Assembly: GCA_013141455.1 (NCBI GenBank)
Contig: JABFQW010000039.1
Span: 1 to 51,560, forward strand
Reading direction: 5' to 3'
Length of the DNA: 51,560 nucleotides
Origin: Bacteroidales bacterium
GTDB taxonomy: Bacteria; Bacteroidota; Bacteroidia; Bacteroidales; F082
This document shows positions 15,329 through 25,039 of this stretch, one piece after another (position 1 is the stretch's first letter; each line of letters starts with the position of its first letter). The translations under genes were made by a program, and so were the position numbers. The notes beneath the pieces are model-generated. The model was not told the origin of the DNA, ran no database searches, and worked only from the letters and a program-made list of their open reading frames with translations.

Positions 15329-17764
15329 ATGCGAAAATTTCAACTTGATTTACTAACAAAATTGTTGTGCGACCATCGAAGAAAACAACTAAATTTAACA
15401 TCAAACCATTTTAAATTCAGGGTACTAATTATATGTTTAGGTTTCTTTATTATGGTTCATGCCAATCATGCCATATCTTCCCCGATTGGGATGCCTGATA
15501 AATTTACGGTGAGCGGATATATCAAAGATGCCGCTACGGGGGAGTCGCTTATTGGCGCCACCATTTATGATGTAACGAGTGGGAATGCCGCTTCGACCAA
15601 TGTTTACGGCTTTTATTCGATGAAAATACCTGCCGGAAAACAAGTGATCAGTGTTTCCTATTTAAGCTATACAACAAAATCCATCGAACTGGAAGCCTCA
15701 AACGATGTGGTATTGAATATTGATCTCGATCCCGTTCAGGTGTCGCTCGACGAGGTAGTGATCGAGAGTGAAACTGTGAATGAGAGGATCACGCGTACCC
15801 AGATGAGTGTGGATAAGCTCGACAGCAAGAGCATCAGCCAGATACCGGCATTGATGGGCGAGGTGGATGTTATAAAAGCAATTCAGCTTCTGCCTGGTGT
15901 GAAGCCAACGGCAGAAGGTGGTTCTGGTTTCAGTGTACGCGGAGGCAGTCCCGATCAGAATCTGATTTTGTTGGATGAAGCGCTGGTGTATAATCCATCT
16001 CACCTCATGGGTTTCTTTTCGGTATTTAACAACGATGCCATCAAAAGTGTGGAACTTTACAAGGGCGATATCCCTGCAGCCTATGGCGGACGATTGTCAT
16101 CGGTGTTGGATGTACGAATGAACGATGGCAATTCCCGGAAAATATCAGGCAAGGGCGGCATCGGTACGATATCGAGCCGGCTTATGCTCGAAGGCCCTAT
16201 CCAGCAAGAGAAATCATCCTTTATGATTGCTGCCCGCCGCACTTATGCCGACCTGTTTTTGAAACTCTCTTCGGACGAGTTACTTCGGAAAACGGTCATG
16301 TATTTCTACGATTTCAATGGCAAGGCCAATTATATCATCAACGATAAAAACCGTCTGTATGTTTCGGGTTATACCGGAAAAGATGTTTTTAAAGGTGACG
16401 GATTTGGCATGGGATGGGGAAACCAAACTTTTACCATGCGTTGGAACCATCTGTTCAATCAGGCCTTATTTTCCAACTTCTCGGTTATCTACAGTAGTTT
16501 CAACTATAATCTGGGAGCGCCTGAAAGTCAACCCAATGCGTTTGAATGGACTTCATCGATGAAAGACCTGAGTTTCAAAGGTGATTTTACCTGGTTTGCC
16601 AACGAAAATTCGAGTGTCCGGTTTGGTGTGCTTGTCTCGCGTCATGCATTTAAGCCGGGTACAGCCGAAGGCAAAGGAAGCGATTCTCCGTTTAATAAAA
16701 TTGAAGTGTCACCAAATCAGGCGCTTGAGACGGGTGTGTATATCAGCAACAACCATAAAATCGGAAGCAGATTGACCGTGAACTATGGTCTGCGCTTCAG
16801 CAGCTTCAGCAATGTTGGTCCAACACTACTGTTTCATTACAACGAACAGCATCAGAAAACCGATTCGGTAAACTATCCGAAAGGGAAATTTTATCACACC
16901 TACTCAGGATTTGAACCGCGTTTCAGTTTCTCCTATACACTGAATGAGATTTCATCCGTCAAAGGCGCCTACACCCGAAACCTGCAATATGTTCATCTGG
17001 CACAGAATTCGACCGGCGGAACGCCTTTAGATATCTGGTTTGCCTCGGGACCAAACGTGAAACCACAGATCGGCGATCAGTTTTCGCTGGGGTATTTCCG
17101 CCATTTTCACAACCTTGATCTGGAAACATCGGTAGAGTCCTTTTATAAGCTGAACCAAAATGCAATCGACTTTAAAGATCATGCCGAACTGTTACTCAAT
17201 CAATACATTGAGGGGGAATTCAGGTTCGGTAAGGCAACATCCTACGGATTGGAAGTGTTGGTAAAAAGATCGCAGGGACGACTGAATGGTTGGGTTTCCT
17301 ATACCTGGGCCCGTACTTTTCGCGAAATACCCGAGATCAACAAAGGCCGTAAATATTCTGCCAGTTACGATCGCCCGCATAATGTATCCATCGTTTTGAA
17401 TTATGAGATCAACAAACGGATTATGCTTGGTGCTAACTGGGTGTATGCAACCGGTTCACCGGTCACTTTCCCAACCGGACGCTTTGTGATTGGCAGCACC
17501 ATTGCGCCGGTTTACTCCGATCGTAACTCATACCGCCTGCAGGATTATCACCGGCTCGATCTTTCACTCACCTTAAAGGGCAAAGATAAAACGAACAAGA
17601 AATGGCAGGGAGAATGGAATTTCTCGGTATATAATGCCTATTTCCGTAAGAACCCCTGGGTGATCAATTTTATCTCCGATGATGAACAGTCCGATGTTAC
17701 CCATGCTGAAAAAACCTACCTTTTTGGAATTGTTCCTTCCGTCACGTATAATTTTCATTTCTAA
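15329..17764 (+). CDS. TonB-dependent outer-membrane receptor with carboxypeptidase-like N-terminal domain
   Basis: An 811-residue outer-membrane protein. Residues about 30-52 form the signal region. FTVSGYIKDAATGESLIGATI (about 58-80) is a carboxypeptidase-D-like regulatory domain. The plug follows (QLLPGVKPTAEGGSGFSVRGG and NQNLILLDEALVYNPSHLMGFFSVFN-type region, about 185-235). The rest is a beta-barrel ending in YNFHF, with the terminal aromatic expected for Bam insertion. It is followed after 3 bp by a DUF4249 lipoprotein, a pairing common in Bacteroidota. The substrate is unknown. It lacks the SusC signature length and has no SusD partner, so glycan import is less likely. Confidence 0.92.
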   Translation: MRKFQLDLLTKLLCDHRRKQLNLTSNHFKFRVLIICLGFFIMVHANHAISSPIGMPDKFTVSGYIKDAATGESLIGATIYDVTSGNAASTNVYGFYSMKIPAGKQVISVSYLSYTTKSIELEASNDVVLNIDLDPVQVSLDEVVIESETVNERITRTQMSVDKLDSKSISQIPALMGEVDVIKAIQLLPGVKPTAEGGSGFSVRGGSPDQNLILLDEALVYNPSHLMGFFSVFNNDAIKSVELYKGDIPAAYGGRLSSVLDVRMNDGNSRKISGKGGIGTISSRLMLEGPIQQEKSSFMIAARRTYADLFLKLSSDELLRKTVMYFYDFNGKANYIINDKNRLYVSGYTGKDVFKGDGFGMGWGNQTFTMRWNHLFNQALFSNFSVIYSSFNYNLGAPESQPNAFEWTSSMKDLSFKGDFTWFANENSSVRFGVLVSRHAFKPGTAEGKGSDSPFNKIEVSPNQALETGVYISNNHKIGSRLTVNYGLRFSSFSNVGPTLLFHYNEQHQKTDSVNYPKGKFYHTYSGFEPRFSFSYTLNEISSVKGAYTRNLQYVHLAQNSTGGTPLDIWFASGPNVKPQIGDQFSLGYFRHFHNLDLETSVESFYKLNQNAIDFKDHAELLLNQYIEGEFRFGKATSYGLEVLVKRSQGRLNGWVSYTWARTFREIPEINKGRKYSASYDRPHNVSIVLNYEINKRIMLGANWVYATGSPVTFPTGRFVIGSTIAPVYSDRNSYRLQDYHRLDLSLTLKGKDKTNKKWQGEWNFSVYNAYFRKNPWVINFISDDEQSDVTHAEKTYLFGIVPSVTYNFHF

Positions 17765-17767
17765 GCC

Positions 17768-18619
17768 ATGAAACAAATAAACTACCACAAAATATTTTTA
17801 CCGGCAGGTATCCTTCTGCTGATGCTTATCGGTCTCTCCTGTACAGAGATTGTTGATATTGAATTAAACAGCGCTGATGTGCGCTTAGTCGTTGATGGTT
17901 CAATCACCACCGATTCACCTACGCAAATCGTTAAACTGACCACTACGTCGGATTATTTCCAAAACCAACCACCTCCGGTTGTTAGTGGCGCTTTGGTGAA
18001 AATTCTGGATGAAGATGTTGAAATCATAATGGTTGAAACACCGTCAGGAAGCGGGATTTATAAAAATCAAAATGATTTTTATGGTGTTGAAGACAAAACC
18101 TATAGACTTGAGATCACTTTGAAAGAACCGGTGGGTGGAAAGATCGATTATGAAGCGGTTACCAAAATGCCGGTTACCCGTGCTTCCATTGATTCAATTG
18201 TACTTGAATACCAGCAACTCATGAAATTCTGGGCTGTAAATTTATATGCCAACGATCCGCTTACCACCGATTTTTATAAAATTGATGCCATGCGCAATGG
18301 TGTGATGATCACCGATACGGCAACACGGAGCTCCATCACTGACGACTTGTTTTTTAACGGAAACAATACCAATGGACTCAGTGTGATGTTTTTATATAAC
18401 GATGAGGTGAATCCGGGTGACACACTGACCTTCATTTTGTCGTCCATTCCGAAGGATTATTACGATTTCTTCAGGGAATTGCAATTGGAATCAGGAGCAT
18501 CAAATCCATTGTTCGGTGGCCCGCCAGCCAATATCTCAACAAATATTCAGCCTGAAGGTCTTGGATTTTTCACAGCCCAGAACAGAAAAAGATATACTGT
18601 TATCGTAAAGGACGAATAA
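17768..18619 (+). CDS. DUF4249 lipoprotein
   Basis: A 283-residue surface or periplasmic lipoprotein. The signal peptide ends LLMLIGLSC with lipidation at Cys 25. The mature part starts TEIVDIELNSADVRLVVDGSITTDSPTQIVKLTTTSDYF, typical of DUF4249, where an Ig-like fold binds near a TonB receptor. It starts 3 bp after the receptor gene, so the two form one unit. Its job is probably to cap or assist the receptor. That is inference from the consistent pairing. Confidence 0.87.
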   Translation: MKQINYHKIFLPAGILLLMLIGLSCTEIVDIELNSADVRLVVDGSITTDSPTQIVKLTTTSDYFQNQPPPVVSGALVKILDEDVEIIMVETPSGSGIYKNQNDFYGVEDKTYRLEITLKEPVGGKIDYEAVTKMPVTRASIDSIVLEYQQLMKFWAVNLYANDPLTTDFYKIDAMRNGVMITDTATRSSITDDLFFNGNNTNGLSVMFLYNDEVNPGDTLTFILSSIPKDYYDFFRELQLESGASNPLFGGPPANISTNIQPEGLGFFTAQNRKRYTVIVKDE

Positions 18620-18632
18620 GAAACGTTTCGTA

Positions 18633-18666
18633 AGAAATGAGGAAATGTTCTCCGTGCCTCATTTCT
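18633..18666. other. Hairpin after the DUF4249 gene, possible terminator
   Basis: AGAAATGAGG and CCTCATTTCT form a perfect 10-bp stem with a 14-nt loop. No T-run follows on the plus strand, so it may be a transcript-end stabiliser rather than an intrinsic terminator. Confidence 0.4.
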
Positions 18667-18709
18667 CACCTCTCGCAAACTTTAGGTTCCGGCTCGTCTC
18701 CTTTTTTTG

Positions 18710-18717
18710 TACTTTTG
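18710..18717 (+). promoter_or_regulatory. Promoter -7 element of purB
   Basis: TACTTTTG fits TAnnTTTG and lies 17 bp before the ATG at 18735. The longer open frame that starts at 18645 would be upstream of transcription. Confidence 0.6.
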
Positions 18718-18734
18718 GATTCAAATTTTACTGT

Positions 18735-20090
18735 ATGGAATTATCCGCTTTATCTGCAATTTCGCCTATCGACGGGCGTTACAGGAGCAAGGTTTATGAA
18801 CTCGATGAGTTTTTTTCGGAGTTAGCACTGATCCGTTACCGTGTGATGGTCGAGATTGAATATTTCATCGCATTGTGCGAATTGCCCTTACCACAACTAC
18901 AAAGTTTTGACCCTGCAAAATTTGAGGATCTGCGGGCAGTTTATGAAGAATTTACAGTAGAGGATGCTGCCGAAATAAAAGAGATTGAGGCTGTTACCAA
19001 CCACGATGTTAAGGCTGTTGAATATTTTCTGAAACAATATTTCGATAAGAACGGTTTCGAAGCCTTCAAAGAATTTATCCATTTCGGATTGACTTCGCAG
19101 GATATCAATAATGTGGCACTTCCGTTGGCCGTTAAAGAGGCAAACAATTTGATTATCAGGCCATTTATTGAACAGGTAAGCCTTCGCCTGCGTAATACCG
19201 CCGAAAAATGGAGAGCAATACCGATGCTGGCCCGCACCCATGGTCAGGCAGCCAGTCCTACCAAACTCGGAAAGGAAATATTTGTTTTTGTCGAACGGCT
19301 CGAAAATCAACTGGGCCTGCTCAATTCCATCCCGTTTTCGGCCAAGTTCGGCGGAGCCACGGGCAATTTCAACGCCCACCATGTGGCTTACCCTGCCATC
19401 GACTGGCAGCAGTTTGCCAACGATTTCATCAGTAAAAATCTGGAATTGCATCGTCAGACAACCACCACACAGATAGAGCATTACGATTATCTTGCCGCCT
19501 GGTTCGATGCCCTGAAACGTATCAACACCATCCTGATCGATTTGTGCCGCGACATCTGGTTATATGTTTCGATGGATTATTTCAAACAAAAAATTGTTGC
19601 CGGCGAAGTGGGCTCATCTGCCATGCCACACAAAGTGAATCCAATCGATTTTGAAAATGCGGAAGGGAACCTGGGTATGGCAAACGCGATTTTCGAACAT
19701 CTGAGCGCGAAATTACCGGTGAGCCGCCTGCAGCGCGATCTTACCGATTCAACGGTTACCCGTAATATCGGTGTTCCATTGGCACATACACTGATCGCTA
19801 TTAAATCCATTCAAAAGGGATTGGATAAATTGCTGCTGAACGAAGTAAAGATTGCCGATGATCTGAATAAAAACTGGGCCGTTGTGGCCGAGGCCATCCA
19901 GACTATTCTCCGTCGCGAACAAATTGCCGGAGCTTATGAAATGCTGAAAGGTCTTACCCGTACAAATACTACAATTGATGAGCAATCGATCCGCACTTTT
20001 ATAGAATCACTCGACCTGAGTCAGGAGATTAAAACGGAGTTACTTGCCATCCGGCCTGAGAATTATACGGGCATTGATTTTCAATTTTAA
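18735..20090 (+). CDS. purB: Adenylosuccinate lyase
   Basis: Acts twice in purine synthesis, releasing fumarate from SAICAR and from adenylosuccinate. The 451-residue protein starts MELSALSAISPIDGRY, the normal PurB N-terminus, and has the superfamily signature GSSAMPHKVNPIDFEN (about 292-307) and the catalytic-region motifs TSQDINNVALPL and RTHGQAASPTKLGKE. The start at 18735 is supported by the -7 box at 18710. It is followed after 5 bp by an ABC exporter gene, so both may be on one transcript although their roles differ. Confidence 0.96.
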   Translation: MELSALSAISPIDGRYRSKVYELDEFFSELALIRYRVMVEIEYFIALCELPLPQLQSFDPAKFEDLRAVYEEFTVEDAAEIKEIEAVTNHDVKAVEYFLKQYFDKNGFEAFKEFIHFGLTSQDINNVALPLAVKEANNLIIRPFIEQVSLRLRNTAEKWRAIPMLARTHGQAASPTKLGKEIFVFVERLENQLGLLNSIPFSAKFGGATGNFNAHHVAYPAIDWQQFANDFISKNLELHRQTTTTQIEHYDYLAAWFDALKRINTILIDLCRDIWLYVSMDYFKQKIVAGEVGSSAMPHKVNPIDFENAEGNLGMANAIFEHLSAKLPVSRLQRDLTDSTVTRNIGVPLAHTLIAIKSIQKGLDKLLLNEVKIADDLNKNWAVVAEAIQTILRREQIAGAYEMLKGLTRTNTTIDEQSIRTFIESLDLSQEIKTELLAIRPENYTGIDFQF

Positions 20091-20095
20091 ACCCA

Positions 20096-21916
20096 ATGAA
20101 AAAATTCTATCGAATCTTTGCCTATATCAAGCCTTATTGGGTATATGCCCTGCTCAATGTGCTGTTCAACCTGCTTACCATTGTTTTTTCGTTGTTCTCC
20201 TTCGCCTTGTTGGTTCCCTTCCTGAACCTGCTTTTTGGCACCGAAGCACTCGTAACAACACGCCCTGCCTGGGGCCTCAGTACGGATGCATTGCTTGGAA
20301 ATATGAATTACCTCATCAGCACGATTATTGCTGAAAAAGGTCAGGTTCAGGCACTGGTTTTTATTTGTGTGGTGATCATTATCGCCTTCTTTTTCAGGAA
20401 TATGGCGCGTTATTTTTCGATGTATTTTATGGCAAATGTACGTATCGGCGCTGTCAAGGATATTCGTGATGCCATTTACCGAAAGATTCTGATTCTGCCA
20501 CTTTCATTCTACGACAAGCATAAAAAGGGCGATATTATGGCCCGGATCACAACCGATGTGCAGGAAGTTGAGTATTCGATCATGAATTACCTCGAAATGA
20601 TCATCCGTGATCCGATAACCATACTGGCTTTTTTTATTTTCATGCTGAGTATGAGCCCGAAGCTCACGCTGTTTGTTATTATCATTTTGCCTTTAACTGG
20701 ATTGGTGATCGGACAAATCGGCCGCAGTTTGCGGAAAGCATCCAAAAATGGCCAGAACCAGCTTGCCGGAATGCTATCGACGATTGAAGAATCCATCTCA
20801 GGATTACGGATAATCAAAGCCTTCAACGCGATTGATTATTCCGATAAAAAATTCAAACAGCAAAACAGTACTTACACACGATTGATGGTGAGTATCTATC
20901 GCCGCCGCGATTTAAGTTCACCTTTGAGCGAGTTTTTGTCCTCCTTAGTTATCGTTGTTGTGCTTTGGTTTGGCGGCCAGTTGGTGCTGGCTGATTCATC
21001 GTCCATCAAAGCAGCCGATTTCATTACGTATATCATTGTTTTTTCGCAGATTATTCCCCCGGCTAAAACATTTGCCCAGGGATTTTACAGCATACAGAAA
21101 GGGATTGCCTCGGCTGAGCGTATTTTCGAGATTCTCGATGCCGAGGAAGTGATTGTCGAACGACCCGATGCCAAACCGATCACGGATTTCAAAGATAGTA
21201 TCGAATACCGCGATGTAACTTTCCGCTATGAGAAGGAAGATGTTATTAAAGGTGTAAACATCACCATCGAAAAAGGCAAAGTGATTGCCCTCGTGGGTGA
21301 GTCGGGTGGTGGCAAATCAACATTGGTCGATCTTTTACCACGTTTTTATGATGTGGTGGATGGCGGGATTTTTATCGATGGGATTGATATCCGTGACTAT
21401 AAGATTGATTCACTCAGGGGGTTGATGGGAATGGTTACCCAGGAAAGTATCCTCTTTAACGATTCTGTTTTCAACAATATTGCTTTCGGTAACGCCGCTG
21501 CCACCATGGAAAGCGTGATCGAAGCGGCCAAAGTGGCCAATGCCCACGAATTCATTTCGCTACTGGAAGATGGCTATCTGACCACCATTGGCGACCGCGG
21601 ATCGAAACTGTCGGGCGGCCAACGCCAACGACTAAGTATTGCCCGTGCCGTGCTGAGAAATCCGCCGATTCTCATTCTTGATGAAGCTACTTCATCGCTC
21701 GATACCGAATCGGAACGTTTGGTGCAGGATGCTTTGGCCAAGGTAATGAGCAGCCGCACTTCGGTGGTGATTGCCCACCGCTTGTCAACTATCCAACATG
21801 CTGATGAAATCGTTGTCATCGTGAAAGGTCAGGTGGTTGAACGCGGTAAACACGATGTGCTGATTGCTAAAGGTGGCGTTTACAGCCGGTTACATGATTT
21901 GCAGTCGTTTAATTGA
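20096..21916 (+). CDS. MsbA-like ABC exporter, fused permease and ATPase
   Basis: A 606-residue half-transporter. Six membrane helices span about 15-330. The ATPase follows with Walker A GESGGGKST (about 401-409), signature LSGGQRQR, Walker B ILILDEATSSLD, and the H-loop IAHRLST. This layout matches type IV exporters such as MsbA, which flips lipid A, and related lipid or drug exporters in Bacteroidota. Residues that would prove lipid A transport cannot be judged here. It starts 5 bp after purB. The protein ends with the normal ABC tail and is complete. Confidence 0.9.
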   Translation: MKKFYRIFAYIKPYWVYALLNVLFNLLTIVFSLFSFALLVPFLNLLFGTEALVTTRPAWGLSTDALLGNMNYLISTIIAEKGQVQALVFICVVIIIAFFFRNMARYFSMYFMANVRIGAVKDIRDAIYRKILILPLSFYDKHKKGDIMARITTDVQEVEYSIMNYLEMIIRDPITILAFFIFMLSMSPKLTLFVIIILPLTGLVIGQIGRSLRKASKNGQNQLAGMLSTIEESISGLRIIKAFNAIDYSDKKFKQQNSTYTRLMVSIYRRRDLSSPLSEFLSSLVIVVVLWFGGQLVLADSSSIKAADFITYIIVFSQIIPPAKTFAQGFYSIQKGIASAERIFEILDAEEVIVERPDAKPITDFKDSIEYRDVTFRYEKEDVIKGVNITIEKGKVIALVGESGGGKSTLVDLLPRFYDVVDGGIFIDGIDIRDYKIDSLRGLMGMVTQESILFNDSVFNNIAFGNAAATMESVIEAAKVANAHEFISLLEDGYLTTIGDRGSKLSGGQRQRLSIARAVLRNPPILILDEATSSLDTESERLVQDALAKVMSSRTSVVIAHRLSTIQHADEIVVIVKGQVVERGKHDVLIAKGGVYSRLHDLQSFN

Positions 21917-21944
21917 GTTGAAGTAAAACAAATTGATTTTATAT

Positions 21945-21990
21945 CGGTCGGGAGACCGTTAGTTTGGACGACGTAGTCTGGAAACTTCGC
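21945..21990. repeat. REP-like hairpins after the ABC exporter gene
   Basis: CGGTC-GGGA-GACCG (21945-21958) is followed by AGTTT/AAACT arms (21961-21986) enclosing a small GAC/GTC stem around ACGTA. These GC-rich mini-hairpins stand out from AT-rich surroundings. Confidence 0.5.
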
Positions 21991-22153
21991 CGAGCGGGGG
22001 GCAACGGATTATTGGATATTTTTGTAATAAAATAGATTTGAAATTGATTAATGAAAAAACTCAATTACTTTAAGTCCAAAAACATTTGGCATGGATTACA
22101 AATCCGCGCCAGCCTAGATAAATTTAATTTATTAAAAAATGCATTAGAACAAT

Positions 22154-22612
22154 ATGACGGCAAAAAGTAATTATGCTTTTGTGGCATTCCTTTTTCTATC
22201 AATCCTTTTGTATGCATGTAGGAATAATAAAAAAGAGGAAAAGCAACAAATTTCCTTAGTACAGGTGGATACTTGTGAGGTTATTTTTTATCAATTCCCA
22301 GAAAATATTACAAAGCTAATAAACGAGGAAATGAAAGACCGAACCGTTATCTATGCTTCAATTTTCATGACAGATGATAATGTTACAACTTTATCTTTTA
22401 CTTACACGGAAAAGAGCAATAGAATAAACACTATGGCAAAAAAAAGTAACAGAAAAATGCTACTGAATGCTAAAGAAATACCCGTATTGTTTTCATCGGA
22501 TTTTCTTTTTTCTAACGAACCTGAAGACACCTTACATTGGATTCAAGATTTTAATTTTTCATTTTTTAAGTTTGATGAAAAAGGTAATTTAGTAGAAAAG
22601 ATGAAATTTTAA
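22154..22612 (+). CDS. Small lipoprotein of unknown function
   Basis: A 152-residue protein with signal MTAKSNYAFVAFLFLSILLYAC (lipidated Cys 22). A Lys/Glu-rich linker and a small domain follow (VDTCEVIFYQFPENITKLINEEMKDRTVIYASIF...). I recognise no family. It is AT-rich compared with its neighbours and lies between two blocks of repeat DNA (21945-21990 and 22647-22703), which hints at recent arrival, but length and codon use are consistent with a real gene. Confidence 0.6.
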   Translation: MTAKSNYAFVAFLFLSILLYACRNNKKEEKQQISLVQVDTCEVIFYQFPENITKLINEEMKDRTVIYASIFMTDDNVTTLSFTYTEKSNRINTMAKKSNRKMLLNAKEIPVLFSSDFLFSNEPEDTLHWIQDFNFSFFKFDEKGNLVEKMKF

Positions 22613-22646
22613 TAAGAAATATTTATCATTTTTTGTTTCATTTTGC

Positions 22647-22703
22647 CCCTGCTACTGCGCAACTCCTGTCGCCCTGCTACCGCGCGACTCCTGTCGCGTG
22701 GTA
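22647..22703. repeat. Two 25-bp direct repeats, the second extending into a strong hairpin
   Basis: Copies start at 22647 and 22672 (CCCTGCTACTGCGCAACTCC and CCCTGCTACCGCGCGACTCC as first 20 bases), differing at two positions in 25. The second runs into an 11-bp stem, TACCGCGCGAC/GTCGCGTGGTA (22678-22703), one G-U pair, loop TCCT. Copy 1 has only part of the stem. The element is GC-rich in an AT-rich gap of 258 bp that otherwise holds no gene. Confidence 0.6.
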
Positions 22704-22870
22704 CAATAATTTCTTATGGCTAATTCATTTCATTTCATTTAAATTCCATAGATTCAGTATTTAGCAAAAAAATTTACCGGTTGTAAACCATGCTCATAAC
22801 ATAATTAGGCCAACGGCATAAAGTATTGATCTTTTTTTAGTACCTTTCATGCCACCTTTAGATTATATCA

Positions 22871-24943
22871 ATGAGAGTAAATAAGCTTCATATTTATCCA
22901 ATCATAGTTTGGCTGATATTGATTTTTCCGGTAGAACTATCTGCATTCGTCAACATCGATAGTCTGAAACAGAAAATTAATACCCGGAAAGCAGATACTA
23001 ACCTCTACAAAATATATTTTAGTTTGACTGACGAATATATGAATACTGAATTGGATTCAGCTTTGTATTATTCGCAACTCAGCCAGGAAGTGGCACGTCA
23101 ACTGAATGATATAAAAAAGCTGGGAAAGGCAATGACGAATTCCGGAATTATCTATATCATGATGAATAATTCGGACAAGGCATTTGAATGTTTTTCCGAA
23201 TCCCTGAAACTCTATAAATCGATCGGTGACCCCGAACTGATTGGTGAATCATTAAATAATCTCGGCATTTACTACAACCAAATGAGCCAATTACCGGCCT
23301 CATTGGAACATTACCTGGAAGCATTAAACCATTTTGAGCTTAGTGGAAATATCCGCAAACAAGCGCTCGCGTGCAATAATATCGGTATCATTTTTTACGA
23401 TCAAAAGGAATACAACAATGCCTTACATTATTATCAGAAAGCACTAAACATGCTCATCGGAATCGACAATGATGAAGGCATAGCCATTGCATCAAACAAT
23501 GTAGGTAATGTATATTTTCAAAACAATAGTTATGATACAGCATTGTTGTTTTATAATCAGTCGTATAACAGCGAAATAAAAAGAAAGTCACCTTATGGCA
23601 TTGCCCATGAGTTAAATAAAATCGGGGAAGTATATTTTGAATTGAAAAATTATCAGGTGGCGCTTGATACGCTTTCAAAATCATTGAAAATAAGACGGGA
23701 GATAAATATTGAACCCGGAATAAGTGAAACATCCCTTGCGATCGGGAAAATTTACCTTGCGCTAAATGAGTTGGAAGTTGCCGAAAGGTACTGCCTTGAA
23801 GCGTATAATCTTGCAGTAAAAATAAATTCTGAATTCTGGATTAATGCTGCAAGTGGCAGTTTAGCATGTATATACGAAAAAATGCAGAAGTATCATGATG
23901 CATTGATGTTTCATAAAATATTTAAATCAACTTCAGATAGTCTGGTTAAAGCACAAAACATCAAGGAGTCAACCCAGATAGAAATGAAGTATGAATTTAA
24001 GCAGCAGCAACTTGCTGATTCTCTGATTCACAAGGCTGCCATTAGCCGGCAACGAAAAATACTCATTATTTGCCTGATCATTATTGGTTTAGTGATCCTC
24101 CTGAGTGTTTTCATCTATAACCAGTATCGTGTCAAGAAAAAGATGACTATTCTGCTCGAACAAAAAAACAAACTCATCTCAGAACATGAAGAACAGTTGA
24201 AAGAGGCCATTGCTACAAAAGATAAGTTTTTCTCCATTATTGCGCATGATTTGATCAGCCCATTCAATTCCATCCTGGGTTTTACGCAGATTTTATTTAA
24301 TGAATATGATGAGTATAACGAAGATGAACGAAAAAAAATCATTGGTAATTTGGCTGTTACTTCAGAAAACACCTTGAGTCTGCTCCAGAATTTGTTAACA
24401 TGGTCAAGATCGCAACAGGGAAAAATCAAATTGACAAAAGCCAGTCTTAATCTTCATGAACTGGTTGATAAGTCTTTATCGGGCTATTTGGGTGCAGCAA
24501 ACCTTAAAAATATCAGGGTCAGCAATACCATTGATGTTGGTTTTTATGTTTTTGCTGACCTCGATACCATGCGAACCGTGTTTGGTAATATCATTAGTAA
24601 TGGTATAAAATTCACGCATTTCGGAGGCACAATTACGATCAACGCAGTGTTAATCAATGACATGGTTGAAATTAGTATTCGTGATACCGGTGTTGGAATG
24701 GAAAAGAGTATCATGGATAATTTATTCAAAGTCGATAGGTTTATTTCGACAATCGGTACAGAAAATGAACAGGGAACAGGTCTTGGCTTGATTATTTGTG
24801 AAGAATTTGTGAAGAAAAATAACGGGAAAATTTGGGTAGAAAGTGTTCCGGAAGGAGTTTCAGGCGAAAAAGGAAGTATATTTAAAATCTGCCTGCCCGT
24901 AAATCCTGTTGACAGCAACATTGATACGTCGTTTTCAGCTTAG
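22871..24943 (+). CDS. Tetratricopeptide-repeat sensor histidine kinase (orphan)
   Basis: A 690-residue membrane kinase. Residues 1-26 are a signal peptide. Then come about eight TPR units (about 60-370, e.g. ASNNVGNVYFQNNSYDTALLFYNQSY), one membrane helix (about 396-416), a coiled linker and a HisKA domain with H459 in FSIIAHDLISPFNSILGF. The HATPase_c domain has N-box NIISNGIKFT, G1 DTGVGM and G2 GTGLGLIICEEF. The layout fits a periplasmic sensor and cytoplasmic kinase. No response regulator is nearby, so the partner must be elsewhere. A weak box TACCTTTC at 22841 lies upstream. A family of such kinases is common in Bacteroidota. Confidence 0.92.
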   Translation: MRVNKLHIYPIIVWLILIFPVELSAFVNIDSLKQKINTRKADTNLYKIYFSLTDEYMNTELDSALYYSQLSQEVARQLNDIKKLGKAMTNSGIIYIMMNNSDKAFECFSESLKLYKSIGDPELIGESLNNLGIYYNQMSQLPASLEHYLEALNHFELSGNIRKQALACNNIGIIFYDQKEYNNALHYYQKALNMLIGIDNDEGIAIASNNVGNVYFQNNSYDTALLFYNQSYNSEIKRKSPYGIAHELNKIGEVYFELKNYQVALDTLSKSLKIRREINIEPGISETSLAIGKIYLALNELEVAERYCLEAYNLAVKINSEFWINAASGSLACIYEKMQKYHDALMFHKIFKSTSDSLVKAQNIKESTQIEMKYEFKQQQLADSLIHKAAISRQRKILIICLIIIGLVILLSVFIYNQYRVKKKMTILLEQKNKLISEHEEQLKEAIATKDKFFSIIAHDLISPFNSILGFTQILFNEYDEYNEDERKKIIGNLAVTSENTLSLLQNLLTWSRSQQGKIKLTKASLNLHELVDKSLSGYLGAANLKNIRVSNTIDVGFYVFADLDTMRTVFGNIISNGIKFTHFGGTITINAVLINDMVEISIRDTGVGMEKSIMDNLFKVDRFISTIGTENEQGTGLGLIICEEFVKKNNGKIWVESVPEGVSGEKGSIFKICLPVNPVDSNIDTSFSA

Positions 24944-25017
24944 TAAGTTTTGGTTGTTACCTTTTCACAGATGAAATAATTCAAATCCATTAGTTGCAGG
25001 CATTTGCCGATTTTGAT

Positions 25018-25025
25018 TATTTTTG
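25018..25025 (+). promoter_or_regulatory. Promoter -7 element of the DUF5606 gene
   Basis: TATTTTTG followed by CA, 14 bp before the ATG at 25040, fits TAnnTTTG. Confidence 0.55.
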
Positions 25026-25039
25026 CAAAAAAATGAAAT

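Noticed and set aside
18645-18734. N-terminal extension of purB
   Set aside because: It lies upstream of and across the -7 box at 18710 and is not similar to the PurB N-terminus.
18897-19481. Minus-strand reading frame of 194 codons
   Set aside because: It is antisense to purB with no recognisable domain.
22647-22703. Possible CRISPR or tandem array
   Set aside because: There are only two adjoining copies without spacers, ending in a hairpin.
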